DNA from: Ureibacillus terrenus
GTDB lineage: Bacteria > Bacillota > Bacilli > Bacillales_A > Planococcaceae
Direction of reading: 5' to 3'
DNA: 64,000 bases
NCBI RefSeq assembly: GCF_006569205.1
Contig: NZ_VIGD01000010.1
Location: forward strand, 1 to 64,000
The notes beneath the pieces are model-generated. The model saw only the letters and a list, made by a program, of their open reading frames with translations, had not been told where the DNA came from and ran no database searches. The position numbers and the translations under genes were made by a program. Every line of letters starts with the position of its first letter. Positions within the stretch are counted from its first letter, which is position 1. Below, piece by piece: positions 46,357 through 55,932 of this stretch.

Positions 46357-47201
46357 ACTTCAACGTCCTTTCTTTTGACTAATGCACTAATGTCCAAAGC
46401 TTTGACCGAATGGGTGAGCGAGCCGAGAGAAATCCATTCAACGCCCGATTCAGCGTAGCTGCGCAAATTTTCCAATGTGATGCCCCCGGAAGCTTCCGTC
46501 GCAATATGTTCCGGGACGAGCGGCAGCCATTCCTTGATTTCTTCCGGAGTGCGATTATCAAACATAATGATATCCGCACCGGCTTCAATGGCCTCCAATA
46601 ATTGTTCCTTCGTCTCGATTTCCACTTCGACTTTCACCGTATGGCCAATTTTGTATTTGGCCAATTGGACGGCTTTTGAAATGCTTCCGGCAAATGCGAT
46701 ATGATTGTCCTTTAACATGATGCAATCATATAAACCGCTGCGGTGATTGTATGCCCCGCCCGTTCTGACCGCGTATTTGTCGAGCATTCGGAGGCCCGGC
46801 ATCGTTTTTCGGGTATCGCAAATTTTTGCTCTTGTCCCTTCCGTCAACTCCACCGCTCGCCTTGCATTTGTCGCGATGCCGCTCATCCGCTGAATCAAGT
46901 TTAAAATGACCCGTTCACCGCTCAAAAGGCTCCGCAATGAACCTTCTATGACGGCGATTTTGTCCCCTTTGCGGAGTTCTTCCCCGTCATCTTTCAGCAA
47001 AGTGACTTCCAGCGCCGGATCGAGCAATCGAAAGCCGGTTTCGATAATATCGGCACCGCAAAAGATGCCGTCTTCTTTTGCATAGAAAGTAAAGGAGCCC
47101 TGTTCTTTGGGCGAAAAAATCGTTTCGCTGGACAGGTCGCCATCACCGATGTCTTCATTGAAGAACTGTTTCAGCATTTCTTGCAATTTGATTTTGTTCA
47201 T
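46353..47201 (-). CDS. nadC: Nicotinate-nucleotide pyrophosphorylase
   Basis: Converts quinolinate and PRPP to nicotinate mononucleotide with loss of CO2. The 282 residues show the N-terminal [22 protein letters not shown], the active-site [17 protein letters not shown] and MFDN. The start is ATG 47201, eight bases after GAGGGA, lying 47 bases inside the end of nadB. Confidence 0.95.
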   Translation of the reverse strand: MNKIKLQEMLKQFFNEDIGDGDLSSETIFSPKEQGSFTFYAKEDGIFCGADIIETGFRLLDPALEVTLLKDDGEELRKGDKIAVIEGSLRSLLSGERVILNLIQRMSGIATNARRAVELTEGTRAKICDTRKTMPGLRMLDKYAVRTGGAYNHRSGLYDCIMLKDNHIAFAGSISKAVQLAKYKIGHTVKVEVEIETKEQLLEAIEAGADIIMFDNRTPEEIKEWLPLVPEHIATEASGGITLENLRSYAESGVEWISLGSLTHSVKALDISALVKRKDVEV

Positions 47202-48747
47202 AAAGTCCGTCCCTCACATCATGTTTTCCTTGTTTAAAAATAATCCATTTATGTTGCCATTCATCCACTGTGGATGGAAAGTCCTTACGGATATGGGAGC
47301 CGCGGGATTCTTCGCGCAAGAGTGCCCCATGTACAATTAATGATGCCGTGATATGCATAAATAGTTGTTCGATTGTTTCCCTGTCTAATGCATCTAAATC
47401 AAGGTTTGAAACATCTTCGTACGTTGGCAATTTTTTCAGTAATTCGGCCAGTCCTTCTTTCTCTCTGACAATGCCGGCTTTTGCAAACATTTCTTTTTGC
47501 AAAAGACATGGCGGCATTAACGGTGGAAGTTTTGAGGATTTATGGCCGGCTTCACGGATTGTAAAGTTTTTTTGACTGCTTCCGTATTGAAGCAGGTGTT
47601 CGGCCATCAATTTTCCAAACGTCACGCACTCGAGCAGTGAATTGCTGGCAAGGCGATTTGCGCCATGTACGCCTGTACAGGCGGTTTCCCCGACGGCAAA
47701 GAGTCTTGGGATGCTTGTCCGTCCATATGCGTCGCTGATGATGCCCCCCATGAGGAAATGGCTTCCGGGAGCGATCGGAATCCGTTTTTTTGATAAATCG
47801 ATTCCATGCTCTTTGCAAATGCTTGTAATCGTTGGAAACTTATCTTCAAAGTCTTTTATTTTGGAAATATCGATATAAACTTCATGTCCTTTGGCGCGAT
47901 GTTTATATATTTCGTAGGCGGTAATATGCCGCGGAGCCAAATCTTCCAGAGGATGGACCCCTTTCATGATCCGGTTTCCCTCTTCATCGGCAAAGAGACC
48001 GCCGGCTCCCCGGACCGCTTCGGAGACAAGCCCATGGGTCTTGCCGTCCACGTAGATCAAGCTCGGATGGAATTGGACAAATTCCATATCGGTAATTTCT
48101 GCTCCCGCAAGATATGCAAGAGCGATACCGTCACCGAAACTATCGGGGCAGTTGGAAGTGTATTCATACAGTGCTCCCGCGCCGCCGGTCGCAACGATGA
48201 CATAAGAAGCGAGATAGGTTGCATTCCCTTCGCGGGATTTTGTTTTCACCCCGATGCATTCGCCATTTTCATTGATCAGAAGTTGATAGGCCAATTCATG
48301 ATCATGGATTTTTACGCGTTTAGGCAATGAATCCAGCAAATAGTTTACTAGATGACGCCCGGTCGCGTCCCCTCCGGAATGGATGATCCTTGGTTTGCTG
48401 TGGGCTCCTTCAAGCCCGAGGGAAATCGAACCATCGGGAGCGCGGTCCACCGGAAAATGTTGTCCGATTAATTGTTGGATTGTATTCCTTCCTTCTTCCA
48501 CCAGTTTTTTTACGTTTTCCTCATCATGGTGAAAAACGCCTGCATGGAGCGTGTCTTGCATGTGTAAACTTGTGCCGTCTTCTTTGCCGGTCACCGCCGC
48601 GATGCCGCCTTGCGCTTTATAGGAGCTTCCGTTTGTTACATCGCTTTTTGTGATGATATGCACTTGATATTTTTCTGCAAGAATTCTTGCTGTCTGCAGA
48701 GCGCCCGCGCCGCTCCCGAGAATGACGATGTCTGTTTTGATCACCAT
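47155..48747 (-). CDS. nadB: L-aspartate oxidase
   Basis: FAD enzyme that oxidises L-aspartate to iminoaspartate, the first step of de novo NAD synthesis. The 530 residues match B. subtilis NadB (531): FAD motif DIVILGSGAGALQTA, GSSYKAQGGIAAV, substrate region HSGGDATGRH, GAGGLF and C-terminal helical domain. The start is ATG 48747, preceded by AAGGTAACGTT; residues upstream in the frame are not conserved-looking. Divergent from nifS. Confidence 0.95.
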   Translation of the reverse strand: MVIKTDIVILGSGAGALQTARILAEKYQVHIITKSDVTNGSSYKAQGGIAAVTGKEDGTSLHMQDTLHAGVFHHDEENVKKLVEEGRNTIQQLIGQHFPVDRAPDGSISLGLEGAHSKPRIIHSGGDATGRHLVNYLLDSLPKRVKIHDHELAYQLLINENGECIGVKTKSREGNATYLASYVIVATGGAGALYEYTSNCPDSFGDGIALAYLAGAEITDMEFVQFHPSLIYVDGKTHGLVSEAVRGAGGLFADEEGNRIMKGVHPLEDLAPRHITAYEIYKHRAKGHEVYIDISKIKDFEDKFPTITSICKEHGIDLSKKRIPIAPGSHFLMGGIISDAYGRTSIPRLFAVGETACTGVHGANRLASNSLLECVTFGKLMAEHLLQYGSSQKNFTIREAGHKSSKLPPLMPPCLLQKEMFAKAGIVREKEGLAELLKKLPTYEDVSNLDLDALDRETIEQLFMHITASLIVHGALLREESRGSHIRKDFPSTVDEWQHKWIIFKQGKHDVRDGLYEQNQIARNAETVLQ

Positions 48748-48767
48748 AACGTTACCTTCTTTACAGT

Positions 48768-48777
48768 TGTCTTGACA
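48768..48777. promoter_or_regulatory. Candidate NiaR/NadR-type operator in nadB-nifS intergenic region
   Basis: TGTCTTGACA, with flanking TTACAGT and CACTTATATTTACA, is a dyad 20 bases upstream of nadB. A niacin-responsive repressor (NadR/YrxA) controls this divergent pair in B. subtilis through GTGTC/GACAC-type sites. I have not matched it to a formal motif. Confidence 0.4.
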
Positions 48778-48883
48778 CTTATATTTACATAAAATAAGGG
48801 ATAACACAAGCATTTACACACATTATTTTTGTAATGTAATGTATACTAATTGTTCATATTTTTAGCAGAAACGGGGTATATTC

Positions 48884-50002
48884 ATGATTTATTTGGACTA
48901 TGCTGCCACAACACCTATGATGGATGTAAGCATCGAGGCGTATTGCGCCGCCGCAAGAGAAGCGTTCGGGAATACTTCCAGTCTGCATGACGAAGGAGGA
49001 AAAGCGTCATTTTTATTAGAAAGTTCAAGGGACGTGATTGCCAAAAAACTGGGGGTATCCAGAGACGGTGTTATTTTTACGGGGAGCGGTACGGAAGGCA
49101 ATATTTTGGCAATTTTGTCTTTGGCCCGCGCAGGGGACGGAAAGCATGTCATCACTTCCAGCGCGGAACACACGAGTGTCCATGCCGCAATGAACACCCT
49201 TGAGAGGGAAGGCTATGAAATTACAAAACTTCCCCTTTCGGAACAAGGAATTGTGGATGTTGAACTGTTGGAAAAATCAATCCGCCCCGACACATCGCTC
49301 ATTTCAATTCAACACGTCAATTCAGAAATCGGCTCCATCCAGCCGGTGCTTGAGATTGCAAAAGTTGCGCGGAAATACAATATTCCATATCATGTAGATT
49401 GTGTCCAGTCCTTCTGCAAACTGGACGTAACCGAATTTTCAAAATACGTTGACGCCATTACGGTATCCGCCCATAAAATCGGTGGACCAAAAGGCTGTGG
49501 TGCGGTATATTTAAATCCGCGCAGAAGAATTTTGCCTCTGTTTCCCGGGGTGACCCATGAAAAAGGATTAAGGGGCGGCACTGTCGATACCCCGGCGGTT
49601 TACGCTTTTGCCACGAGTGTAGAACATTATCAATATGATATTAATAAATTTTGGAAGCTAAGAAATCAATTAAAAGCGTCCGTTCAAGGAACAAATTGCT
49701 ACTTCATCGAAGCGGATGAAGCCCATCAGCTTCCAAGCATATGCGGCATGTGCATTAAAGGGGCGGAAGGGCAGTACGTCATGCTGCGCCTGAATGAAGA
49801 AGGGATTTGCATTTCAACGGGAAGTGCCTGCGACATCAACAGCAAATCAGGGACAAAGGCGATCCTTGCGATGGGGCGCAGTCTTTCGGAAGCCCGCACC
49901 TTTTTCCGGATCTCCTTTGGTATCCATACAACGGAGGAAGAAATTCAGCAATTAAGAAATGCATTAATTCAAATCGATCAGGAAATCAAAACCATGAAAT
50001 AA
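48884..50002 (+). CDS. nifS: NifS-type cysteine desulfurase for NadA
   Basis: PLP enzyme that supplies sulfur; in B. subtilis the nad-linked NifS matures the NadA iron-sulfur cluster. The 372 residues show LDYAATTPM at the start, PLP Lys in VSAHKIGGPKG and the catalytic Cys loop ISTGSACD. ATG 48884. It faces away from nadBCA, as in B. subtilis, but nadR (yrxA), which normally follows, is missing; ysgA comes next after 17 bases. Confidence 0.93.
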   Translation: MIYLDYAATTPMMDVSIEAYCAAAREAFGNTSSLHDEGGKASFLLESSRDVIAKKLGVSRDGVIFTGSGTEGNILAILSLARAGDGKHVITSSAEHTSVHAAMNTLEREGYEITKLPLSEQGIVDVELLEKSIRPDTSLISIQHVNSEIGSIQPVLEIAKVARKYNIPYHVDCVQSFCKLDVTEFSKYVDAITVSAHKIGGPKGCGAVYLNPRRRILPLFPGVTHEKGLRGGTVDTPAVYAFATSVEHYQYDINKFWKLRNQLKASVQGTNCYFIEADEAHQLPSICGMCIKGAEGQYVMLRLNEEGICISTGSACDINSKSGTKAILAMGRSLSEARTFFRISFGIHTTEEEIQQLRNALIQIDQEIKTMK

Positions 50003-50018
50003 AGGCGGTCTTTGCACA

Positions 50019-50780
50019 ATGAAACGGATTGAATCGGTACAGAATGCGCAGGTCAAGCATTGGAAAAAACTTGTGACTTCAAGAAAAGAGCGGGATAAAA
50101 CGGGGGAGTATATCGTTGAAGGCTTTCACTTAGTGGAAGAGGCATTGAAAAATAAAGATCAGGTCATACATCTCATTATCCGGGAAGGCACCGCTCTTCC
50201 AAGGCAATGGCCGTTGGATGATGTTGCCCTTGTGGAAGTGACGGAAAAGGTGGCGAAGGAAATTGCCGAAACGGAAACTTCCCAAGGAGTCTTTGCCCAT
50301 TGTAAACAAACGGTATTTACCGGGGCAGATCAGGCAAAATGGACGAAATTGCTCCTGATTGACAGCGTGCAAGATCCCGGGAATATCGGCACAATGATTC
50401 GCACGGCCGATGCAGCCGGCATTGACGCTGTCGTTTTGGGAAAAGGGTGCGCGGATGCCTATAATCCGAAAACATTGCGTTCAGCACAAGGCTCCCATTT
50501 CCATCTTCCGGTTATTCGTGGCGACTTATCCGAATGGATCGGCATATTAAAGCAGCGGGAAATCCCTGTATATGGAACGGCTCTTGAGAATGCAGTCGAT
50601 TATCGGGAAGTGGAAAAGCCGGAACGGTTCGCTTTGCTTGTGGGAAATGAAGGAAGCGGCGTCCAAAAGGAGCTTTTGGAGAAAACCGACCAAAATGTGA
50701 TAATTCCGATTTTGGGACAGGCAGAATCATTGAATGTGGCAGTCGCGGCAGGAATTTTATTGTATAAGTTCATGGAATGA
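50019..50780 (+). CDS. ysgA: SpoU-family 23S rRNA 2'-O-methyltransferase YsgA (RlmP)
   Basis: S-adenosylmethionine-dependent ribose methyltransferase of the SPOUT class, 253 residues. The N-terminal substrate-binding domain (1-95; EYIVEGFHLVEEAL) precedes the knot domain with SVQDPGNIGTMIRTADAAGID, VGNEGSGV and PILGQAESLNVAVAA, the three SpoU motifs. B. subtilis YsgA has been reported to methylate G2553 (RlmP). Nearby nifS is probably cotranscribed. No terminator seen before the pheS promoter. Confidence 0.9.
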   Translation: MKRIESVQNAQVKHWKKLVTSRKERDKTGEYIVEGFHLVEEALKNKDQVIHLIIREGTALPRQWPLDDVALVEVTEKVAKEIAETETSQGVFAHCKQTVFTGADQAKWTKLLLIDSVQDPGNIGTMIRTADAAGIDAVVLGKGCADAYNPKTLRSAQGSHFHLPVIRGDLSEWIGILKQREIPVYGTALENAVDYREVEKPERFALLVGNEGSGVQKELLEKTDQNVIIPILGQAESLNVAVAAGILLYKFME

Positions 50781-50893
50781 AAATCTCCTGTTTTTTTCTG
50801 CCGGAAAGGACATGGAAAGCGCCTATTAATAACGGTCATAAGTTTTTTAATAAAGGAATTGAACCAATATACAAAGGCACCCACTTGAAACAG

Positions 50894-50923
50894 TTGTTAA
50901 TTTATCGTAGAATTAACTATGAT
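50894..50923 (+). promoter_or_regulatory. Promoter of pheST leader
   Basis: TTGTTA (50894-50899), 18-bp spacer and TATGAT (50918-50923). Confidence 0.6.
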
Positions 50924-50957
50924 TTTTCATGGAGCGATTATATTGGAAAAATGCGTT

Positions 50958-51197
50958 TGTAGCGGGAAGAGTAAATATTCAGGACTGCATTACAGGGAGC
51001 GTAAGCCGTGACTGGAAGCTTATGCATGCAGCGAATATTGAAGTTCACCCCGCGAGCAGCATCCGGGACCAGAGAGCATTCTCTGTAAAGGATTGCCGGC
51101 GAAATGCCGTTATGCCAATGAAGTGATTGCAGTATTGCAATAACTAGGGTGGTACCGCGAACGTTCCTCGTCCCTTGGTCCGGGACGGGGATTTTTT
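50958..51197 (+). ncRNA. T-box riboswitch controlling pheST
   Basis: Stem I is closed by GCGGG near 50962 with CCCGC near 51048-51053. The Phe specifier TTC lies at 51044-51046 on its 3' side (GAAGTTCACC). The T-box AGGGTGGTACCGCG is at 51146-51159 and the terminator TCCTCGTCCC/GGGACGGGGA at 51165-51191 with six Ts. Uncharged tRNA-Phe would favour the antiterminator. The 130 bases to pheS hold only the ribosome site. Confidence 0.95.
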
Positions 51198-51324
51198 ATT
51201 ATATGGAACTTTATATCGCTGCCAATCTTAGGAAAAACTAGAATTTACGAATTTCATCCAGGGAAAAATGTGCAAATCCGCATGTCGGACAATTTACAAC
51301 ACTTCAATTTAAGGAGGTTACATG

Positions 51325-52362
51325 ATGGAACAGCAGTTAAAACAAATTGAGCAGGAAGCCATTGCGGAAATTGCTGCTTGTACGGACTTAAAAGAATTGA
51401 ATGATGTACGAGTTAAGTATTTAGGAAAAAAAGGGTCCATTACGGAAGTGTTGAAAGGGATGGGTAAACTTTCCCCTGAAGAGCGACCAAAAATCGGGGC
51501 CCTTGCCAATACGGTGCGTGAGAAAGTAACGCAAGAATTGGAACAGCGTGCAAAAGTGCTGGAACAACAACAAATTCAGGAACAGCTGGAAAAGGAATCC
51601 GTTGACGTTACGCTTCCGGGACGTAAGGTGCGGACAGGAAACAGACATCCATTGACACGGGTTGTGGAGGAATTGGAAGATTTGTTCATCTCCATGGGAT
51701 ATGAAGTGGCAGAAGGTCCTGAAGTGGAGACGGATTATTACAACTTCGAAGCCTTGAACTTGCCGAAAGGGCACCCTGCCCGCGATATGCAAGACACTTT
51801 CTACATTACGGAAGAAACATTGCTTCGCACCCATACTTCACCGGTGCAGGCGAGGACGATGCTTGCGAAAAAAGGAAAACCGTTCCGCATCATTTGTCCG
51901 GGAAAAGTGTATCGCCGGGATACAGACGATGCGACCCATTCCCATCAATTTATGCAAATTGAAGGGCTTGTGGTAGGAGAAAACATCCGCATGAGCGACC
52001 TGAAGGGTACTTTGGATAAACTGGCAAAAAGAATGTTTGGAGAGGACCGGGAAATCCGCCTGCGTCCAAGTTTCTTCCCATTTACAGAACCGTCGGTCGA
52101 AATGGATATATCCTGCTTCCGCTGCGGAGGAAATGGATGCAATGTATGTAAACATACCGGCTGGATTGAAATACTGGGAGCCGGCATGGTTCATCCAAAC
52201 GTGCTTCAAATGGGCGGCTATGATCCGAAGAAATTCTCCGGCTTTGCCTTTGGTATCGGCGTAGAGCGCATCGCGATGTTAAAGTACGGCGTGGAAGACA
52301 TCCGGAACTTCTATATCGATGACATTCGATTCTTATCACAATTTCGACGTGCAGAAGGGTAA
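51325..52362 (+). CDS. pheS: Phenylalanyl-tRNA synthetase alpha subunit
   Basis: Catalytic subunit of the (alpha-beta)2 PheRS; 345 residues. An N-terminal coiled coil (1-85) precedes the class II core with [14 protein letters not shown], the [10 protein letters not shown] segment of motif 2, [17 protein letters not shown] and the motif 3 region [14 protein letters not shown]. The start is ATG 51325, six bases after AAGGAGGT; ATG 51322 is too close. Confidence 0.97.
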   Translation: MEQQLKQIEQEAIAEIAACTDLKELNDVRVKYLGKKGSITEVLKGMGKLSPEERPKIGALANTVREKVTQELEQRAKVLEQQQIQEQLEKESVDVTLPGRKVRTGNRHPLTRVVEELEDLFISMGYEVAEGPEVETDYYNFEALNLPKGHPARDMQDTFYITEETLLRTHTSPVQARTMLAKKGKPFRIICPGKVYRRDTDDATHSHQFMQIEGLVVGENIRMSDLKGTLDKLAKRMFGEDREIRLRPSFFPFTEPSVEMDISCFRCGGNGCNVCKHTGWIEILGAGMVHPNVLQMGGYDPKKFSGFAFGIGVERIAMLKYGVEDIRNFYIDDIRFLSQFRRAEG

Positions 52363-52374
52363 GGGGGTCACAGC

Positions 52375-54780
52375 ATGTTAGTTTCATTGAAATGGTTGCA
52401 AGAATATGTGGATATTGAAGATATATCGCCTGAAGAGTTGGCAGAAAAAATTACTCGTGCCGGAATTGAAGTCGATTCCGTCATCGACCGTTCCCAGGGG
52501 ATGACCAATATCGTCGTAGGTCATGTATTGTCCAAAGAAAAACATCCGGATGCGGATAAATTAAGCATCTGCAAAGTGGATGTCGGAACGGACGTGCGGC
52601 AGATCATTTGCGGCGCGCCAAATGTGGAAGCAGGCCAAAAAGTCATCGTTGCGTTGCCTGGAGCCAAACTTCCAGGGGGCATCAAAATTAAAAAAGCAAA
52701 AATGCGCGGCCAAGAATCCAACGGAATGATCTGTTCCTTGCAGGAGCTTGGCATTGAAGGGCGTGTTGTGCCTAAAGCGTTTGCTGACGGGATTTACGTT
52801 TTGCCCGATGACGCGGTACCCGGCTCCGATGCTTTGGAACTGATCGGCCTGCGGGATACCGTGTTGGAGCTCGACTTGACGCCAAACCGTTCCGATGCCC
52901 TTTCCATGCTCGGAGTGGCTTATGAAGTGGGTGCCATTTTATCACGGGATGTGAATTTTCCGGAAATTAAATATGAAACTTCTAAAGAAAAAGCGGAAGA
53001 CTACATCAAGGTGCGTGTGGATGCAACGAAAGAAAACCCATTATACGCGGCAAAAGTCATCAAAAATGTCAAAGTGGCAGAATCGCCGTTATGGCTGCAG
53101 CATTATTTAATGGCGGCAGGAATCCGGCCGCACAATAACGTTGTCGACATCACAAACTTTGTATTATTGGAGTATGGCCAACCGCTTCATGCATTCGACT
53201 ACGATTCTTTAGGCACCGGCGAAATCGTCGTCCGTTTGGCGAAAGAAGGAGAAAAAATTGTAACATTGGATGACCAGGAACGGACGCTAAAAAGCCATCA
53301 TCTTGTCATCACCAACGGCAATGAACCGGTTGCGGTTGCCGGTGTGATGGGAGGCGCCAACTCCGAAGTGACGGAAGACACGACAACGGTAGTCCTTGAA
53401 GCCGCTTATTTTGAAGGGCTTTCGGTACGCACCACTTCAAAGGATTTAGGTTTGCGTTCCGATTCCTCCGTACGCTTTGAAAAGGGCGTGGATCCAAACC
53501 GGGTGCTGGAAGCCCAGGAGCGTGCAGCCCAGCTCCTTTGCGAATTGGCAGGAGGGGAAGTGCTGGAAGGAACTGTGCTTGTGGATGAACTTGATAAAAC
53601 GCCTGCGCGGATTGTCATTTCCCCGGATGAAATCAATGCAAAATTGGGAATGAAAATTCCGTTGGATGATATGATCTCCATTTTGCAGCGTCTAAAATTT
53701 GATGTGGAAGCCAAACGCGGTTTGTTGGTCATCGATGTGCCGACCCGCCGGCAAGATATTAAAATTGAGGAAGATATCATCGAAGAAATCGCAAGACTTT
53801 ATGGCTACGATGAAATTCCGCTCACTTTGCCGGAAGGAAAAATGCACATCGGAGGATTGACTCCATATCAGCAAAAACGCCGGATTGTCCGCAATTTCTT
53901 GGAAGGAGCGGGATTATATCAAGCAATCACTTATTCATTGACTTCGGAAGAATGGTCCCAAAAATTTGCGTTGAAAAAAGAAGAAACGACAAAATTGTTG
54001 ATGCCGATGAGCGAAGAACGTTCCACTTTGCGTCAAAGCTTGATCCCTCACTTATTGGAAGCGGCAAGCTATAACTTGGCCCGCCAGGCGGACTCTGTAG
54101 CTTTATATGAAATCGGTTCGGTGTTCCTCGGAAAAACAGAGGAAGGCTTGCCTTTTGAAGAGGAACATGTGGCTTTTGTCATCACCGGCAAATGGGTGGA
54201 CGATGCTTGGCTGGGAGATAAACGAAACGCCGATTTCTTCACCGCCAAAGGTATCGTGGAAGGACTTTTGGAAAAACTCGGTTTGACTGAACGGATCACC
54301 TATGAAAAAGGAACGATGGAAGGGTTGCATCCTGGACAAACAGCCAATATTTTACTTGACGGAGAACGTGTAGGCATCATTGGGGGCCTTCATCCATCCG
54401 AACGTAAAGAATGGGATTTGAAAGAAACATATGTAGTGGAACTAAATCTGCACGCTCTTTTGCGCGCCGAAGCTAAAGGCGTTGAATATGATCCGGTTCC
54501 GCGCTTCCCGCTTGTGACACGGGATGTGGCCGTTGAAGTCGACCGCACTGTTCCGGCAGGAGAACTTGAAGCCATCATACTCAATTCCGGAACGAAGTTG
54601 TTAAAAGCGGTGAAAGTGTTTGATGTTTATGAGGGGGAAAATATCGAAGCCGGCAAAAAATCCGTCGCCTTCACATTGACATACTTTGATCCGGAAAGAA
54701 CATTGACGGATGAAGAAGTGGCGAATGCCCATGATAAAGTATTGAACGCTTTAAAAGCGGCCGGCGCTGCCATCCGATAA
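52375..54780 (+). CDS. pheT: Phenylalanyl-tRNA synthetase beta subunit
   Basis: Structural and editing subunit, 801 residues: tRNA-binding OB fold (about 40-155), B5 domains (about 405-480), B3/B4 editing domain (about 205-400) and a C-terminal anticodon-binding domain (about 705-800, FPLVTRDVAVEVD). ATG 52375 follows GGGGGT, 12 bases after pheS. Confidence 0.97.
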   Translation: MLVSLKWLQEYVDIEDISPEELAEKITRAGIEVDSVIDRSQGMTNIVVGHVLSKEKHPDADKLSICKVDVGTDVRQIICGAPNVEAGQKVIVALPGAKLPGGIKIKKAKMRGQESNGMICSLQELGIEGRVVPKAFADGIYVLPDDAVPGSDALELIGLRDTVLELDLTPNRSDALSMLGVAYEVGAILSRDVNFPEIKYETSKEKAEDYIKVRVDATKENPLYAAKVIKNVKVAESPLWLQHYLMAAGIRPHNNVVDITNFVLLEYGQPLHAFDYDSLGTGEIVVRLAKEGEKIVTLDDQERTLKSHHLVITNGNEPVAVAGVMGGANSEVTEDTTTVVLEAAYFEGLSVRTTSKDLGLRSDSSVRFEKGVDPNRVLEAQERAAQLLCELAGGEVLEGTVLVDELDKTPARIVISPDEINAKLGMKIPLDDMISILQRLKFDVEAKRGLLVIDVPTRRQDIKIEEDIIEEIARLYGYDEIPLTLPEGKMHIGGLTPYQQKRRIVRNFLEGAGLYQAITYSLTSEEWSQKFALKKEETTKLLMPMSEERSTLRQSLIPHLLEAASYNLARQADSVALYEIGSVFLGKTEEGLPFEEEHVAFVITGKWVDDAWLGDKRNADFFTAKGIVEGLLEKLGLTERITYEKGTMEGLHPGQTANILLDGERVGIIGGLHPSERKEWDLKETYVVELNLHALLRAEAKGVEYDPVPRFPLVTRDVAVEVDRTVPAGELEAIILNSGTKLLKAVKVFDVYEGENIEAGKKSVAFTLTYFDPERTLTDEEVANAHDKVLNALKAAGAAIR

Positions 54781-54814
54781 GGGATCAAAAAAATTGAAAT
54801 CAATTGATTATTGA

Positions 54815-54842
54815 GGCTGGAACTTGATTCCGGCCTTTTTTG
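54815..54842 (+). terminator. Terminator of pheST
   Basis: GGCTGGAA (54815-54822) pairs with TTCCGGCC (54828-54835; one T-G), then seven Ts. Confidence 0.88.
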
Positions 54843-54928
54843 TTTATTAGAAGTTTTTTTAGGAGCGCATGAGGGAAATATTGTATAATTTTGTTGATGG
54901 AAACCAATGGAATAAGGAGTGACCGAGC

Positions 54929-55816
54929 TTGAAAAAAATCCGAAAGGCCATTATTCCCGCAGCAGGACTGGGTACACGATTTTTGCCGGCTACCAAAGCG
55001 ATGCCAAAAGAAATGCTGCCGATCGTCGATAAACCGACGATTCAATATATTGTGGAAGAAGCGATTGCTTCAGGCATTGAAGATATCATCATTGTTACCG
55101 GGAAAGGGAAGCGCGCGATTGAGGACCATTTTGACCATGCCTTTGAACTGGAAGCAAATTTAATAGAAAAAAAGAAATACGATTTATTGGAAAAGGTGCG
55201 TTTTTCCTCCGACATCGATATCCACTATATCCGTCAAAAACAGCCTCTGGGACTTGGCCATGCCGTCTGGTGCGCCCGCAAATTTATCGGGGACGAACCT
55301 TTTGCTGTTTTGCTCGGAGATGATATTGTCCAAAGCGAAGTGCCCTGTTTAAAGCAATTAATCAATCAATACGAGAAAACATATTCCAGCGTCATTGCAG
55401 TAATGGAAGTGCCTGACGATGAAATACACCGCTACGGCGTCATTGATCCTGTTTCAACCGATTCCCCTTTAATGCAAGTGAAAAAATTTATGGAAAAGCC
55501 ATCAAAAAATGAAGCTCCCTCCAATTTGGCAATTATTGGACGATACATTTTAACTCCGGAAATTTTCAGTTTTCTGGAACAAATGAAAATGGGAAAAGGC
55601 GGAGAAATTCAGTTGACGGATGCGATTGAAGAATTGAATACCATTCAAAGGGTGTTTGCATACCGCTTTGAAGGGAAACGCTACGATGTCGGAAATCCGT
55701 TAGGGTTTATTGAAACAACCATCGATTTTGCGCTGCAGCGGAAGGATTTGGGCGAGGAAGTAAAAAGGTTCATCATTAAAAAGGCTGAAGAGCTTTCTGT
55801 TCAAAGTCAAAATTAA
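54929..55816 (+). CDS. gtaB: UTP-glucose-1-phosphate uridylyltransferase
   Basis: Makes UDP-glucose for teichoic acid glucosylation, glycolipids and polysaccharides. The 295 residues begin with the nucleotidyltransferase signature [20 protein letters not shown] and have the active-site Lys in [12 protein letters not shown]. The start is TTG 54929 behind AAGGAGTGA. TATAAT at 54884-54889 is a likely -10. pgi follows in the same direction after 116 bases. Confidence 0.95.
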   Translation: MKKIRKAIIPAAGLGTRFLPATKAMPKEMLPIVDKPTIQYIVEEAIASGIEDIIIVTGKGKRAIEDHFDHAFELEANLIEKKKYDLLEKVRFSSDIDIHYIRQKQPLGLGHAVWCARKFIGDEPFAVLLGDDIVQSEVPCLKQLINQYEKTYSSVIAVMEVPDDEIHRYGVIDPVSTDSPLMQVKKFMEKPSKNEAPSNLAIIGRYILTPEIFSFLEQMKMGKGGEIQLTDAIEELNTIQRVFAYRFEGKRYDVGNPLGFIETTIDFALQRKDLGEEVKRFIIKKAEELSVQSQN

Positions 55817-55932
55817 TAAAAGATGATTTTTTTACGTAAAATGGAAATAGGAATCCGGTTAAGCCGTTTAAGTTTTGAAGAATTTCAGATTTGAAAAGAC
55901 CATCAGGCTTCCAATAGAGGATGAAGTGAAAA

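Noticed and set aside
45370..48653. Many open frames on the plus strand opposite nadA, nadC and nadB
   Set aside because: They are antisense shadows of three well-recognised genes; none has a ribosome site and a plausible product together.
50777..50962. Open frame of 61 codons after ysgA
   Set aside because: It overlaps the promoter and start of the pheS T-box and has no credible ribosome site or composition.
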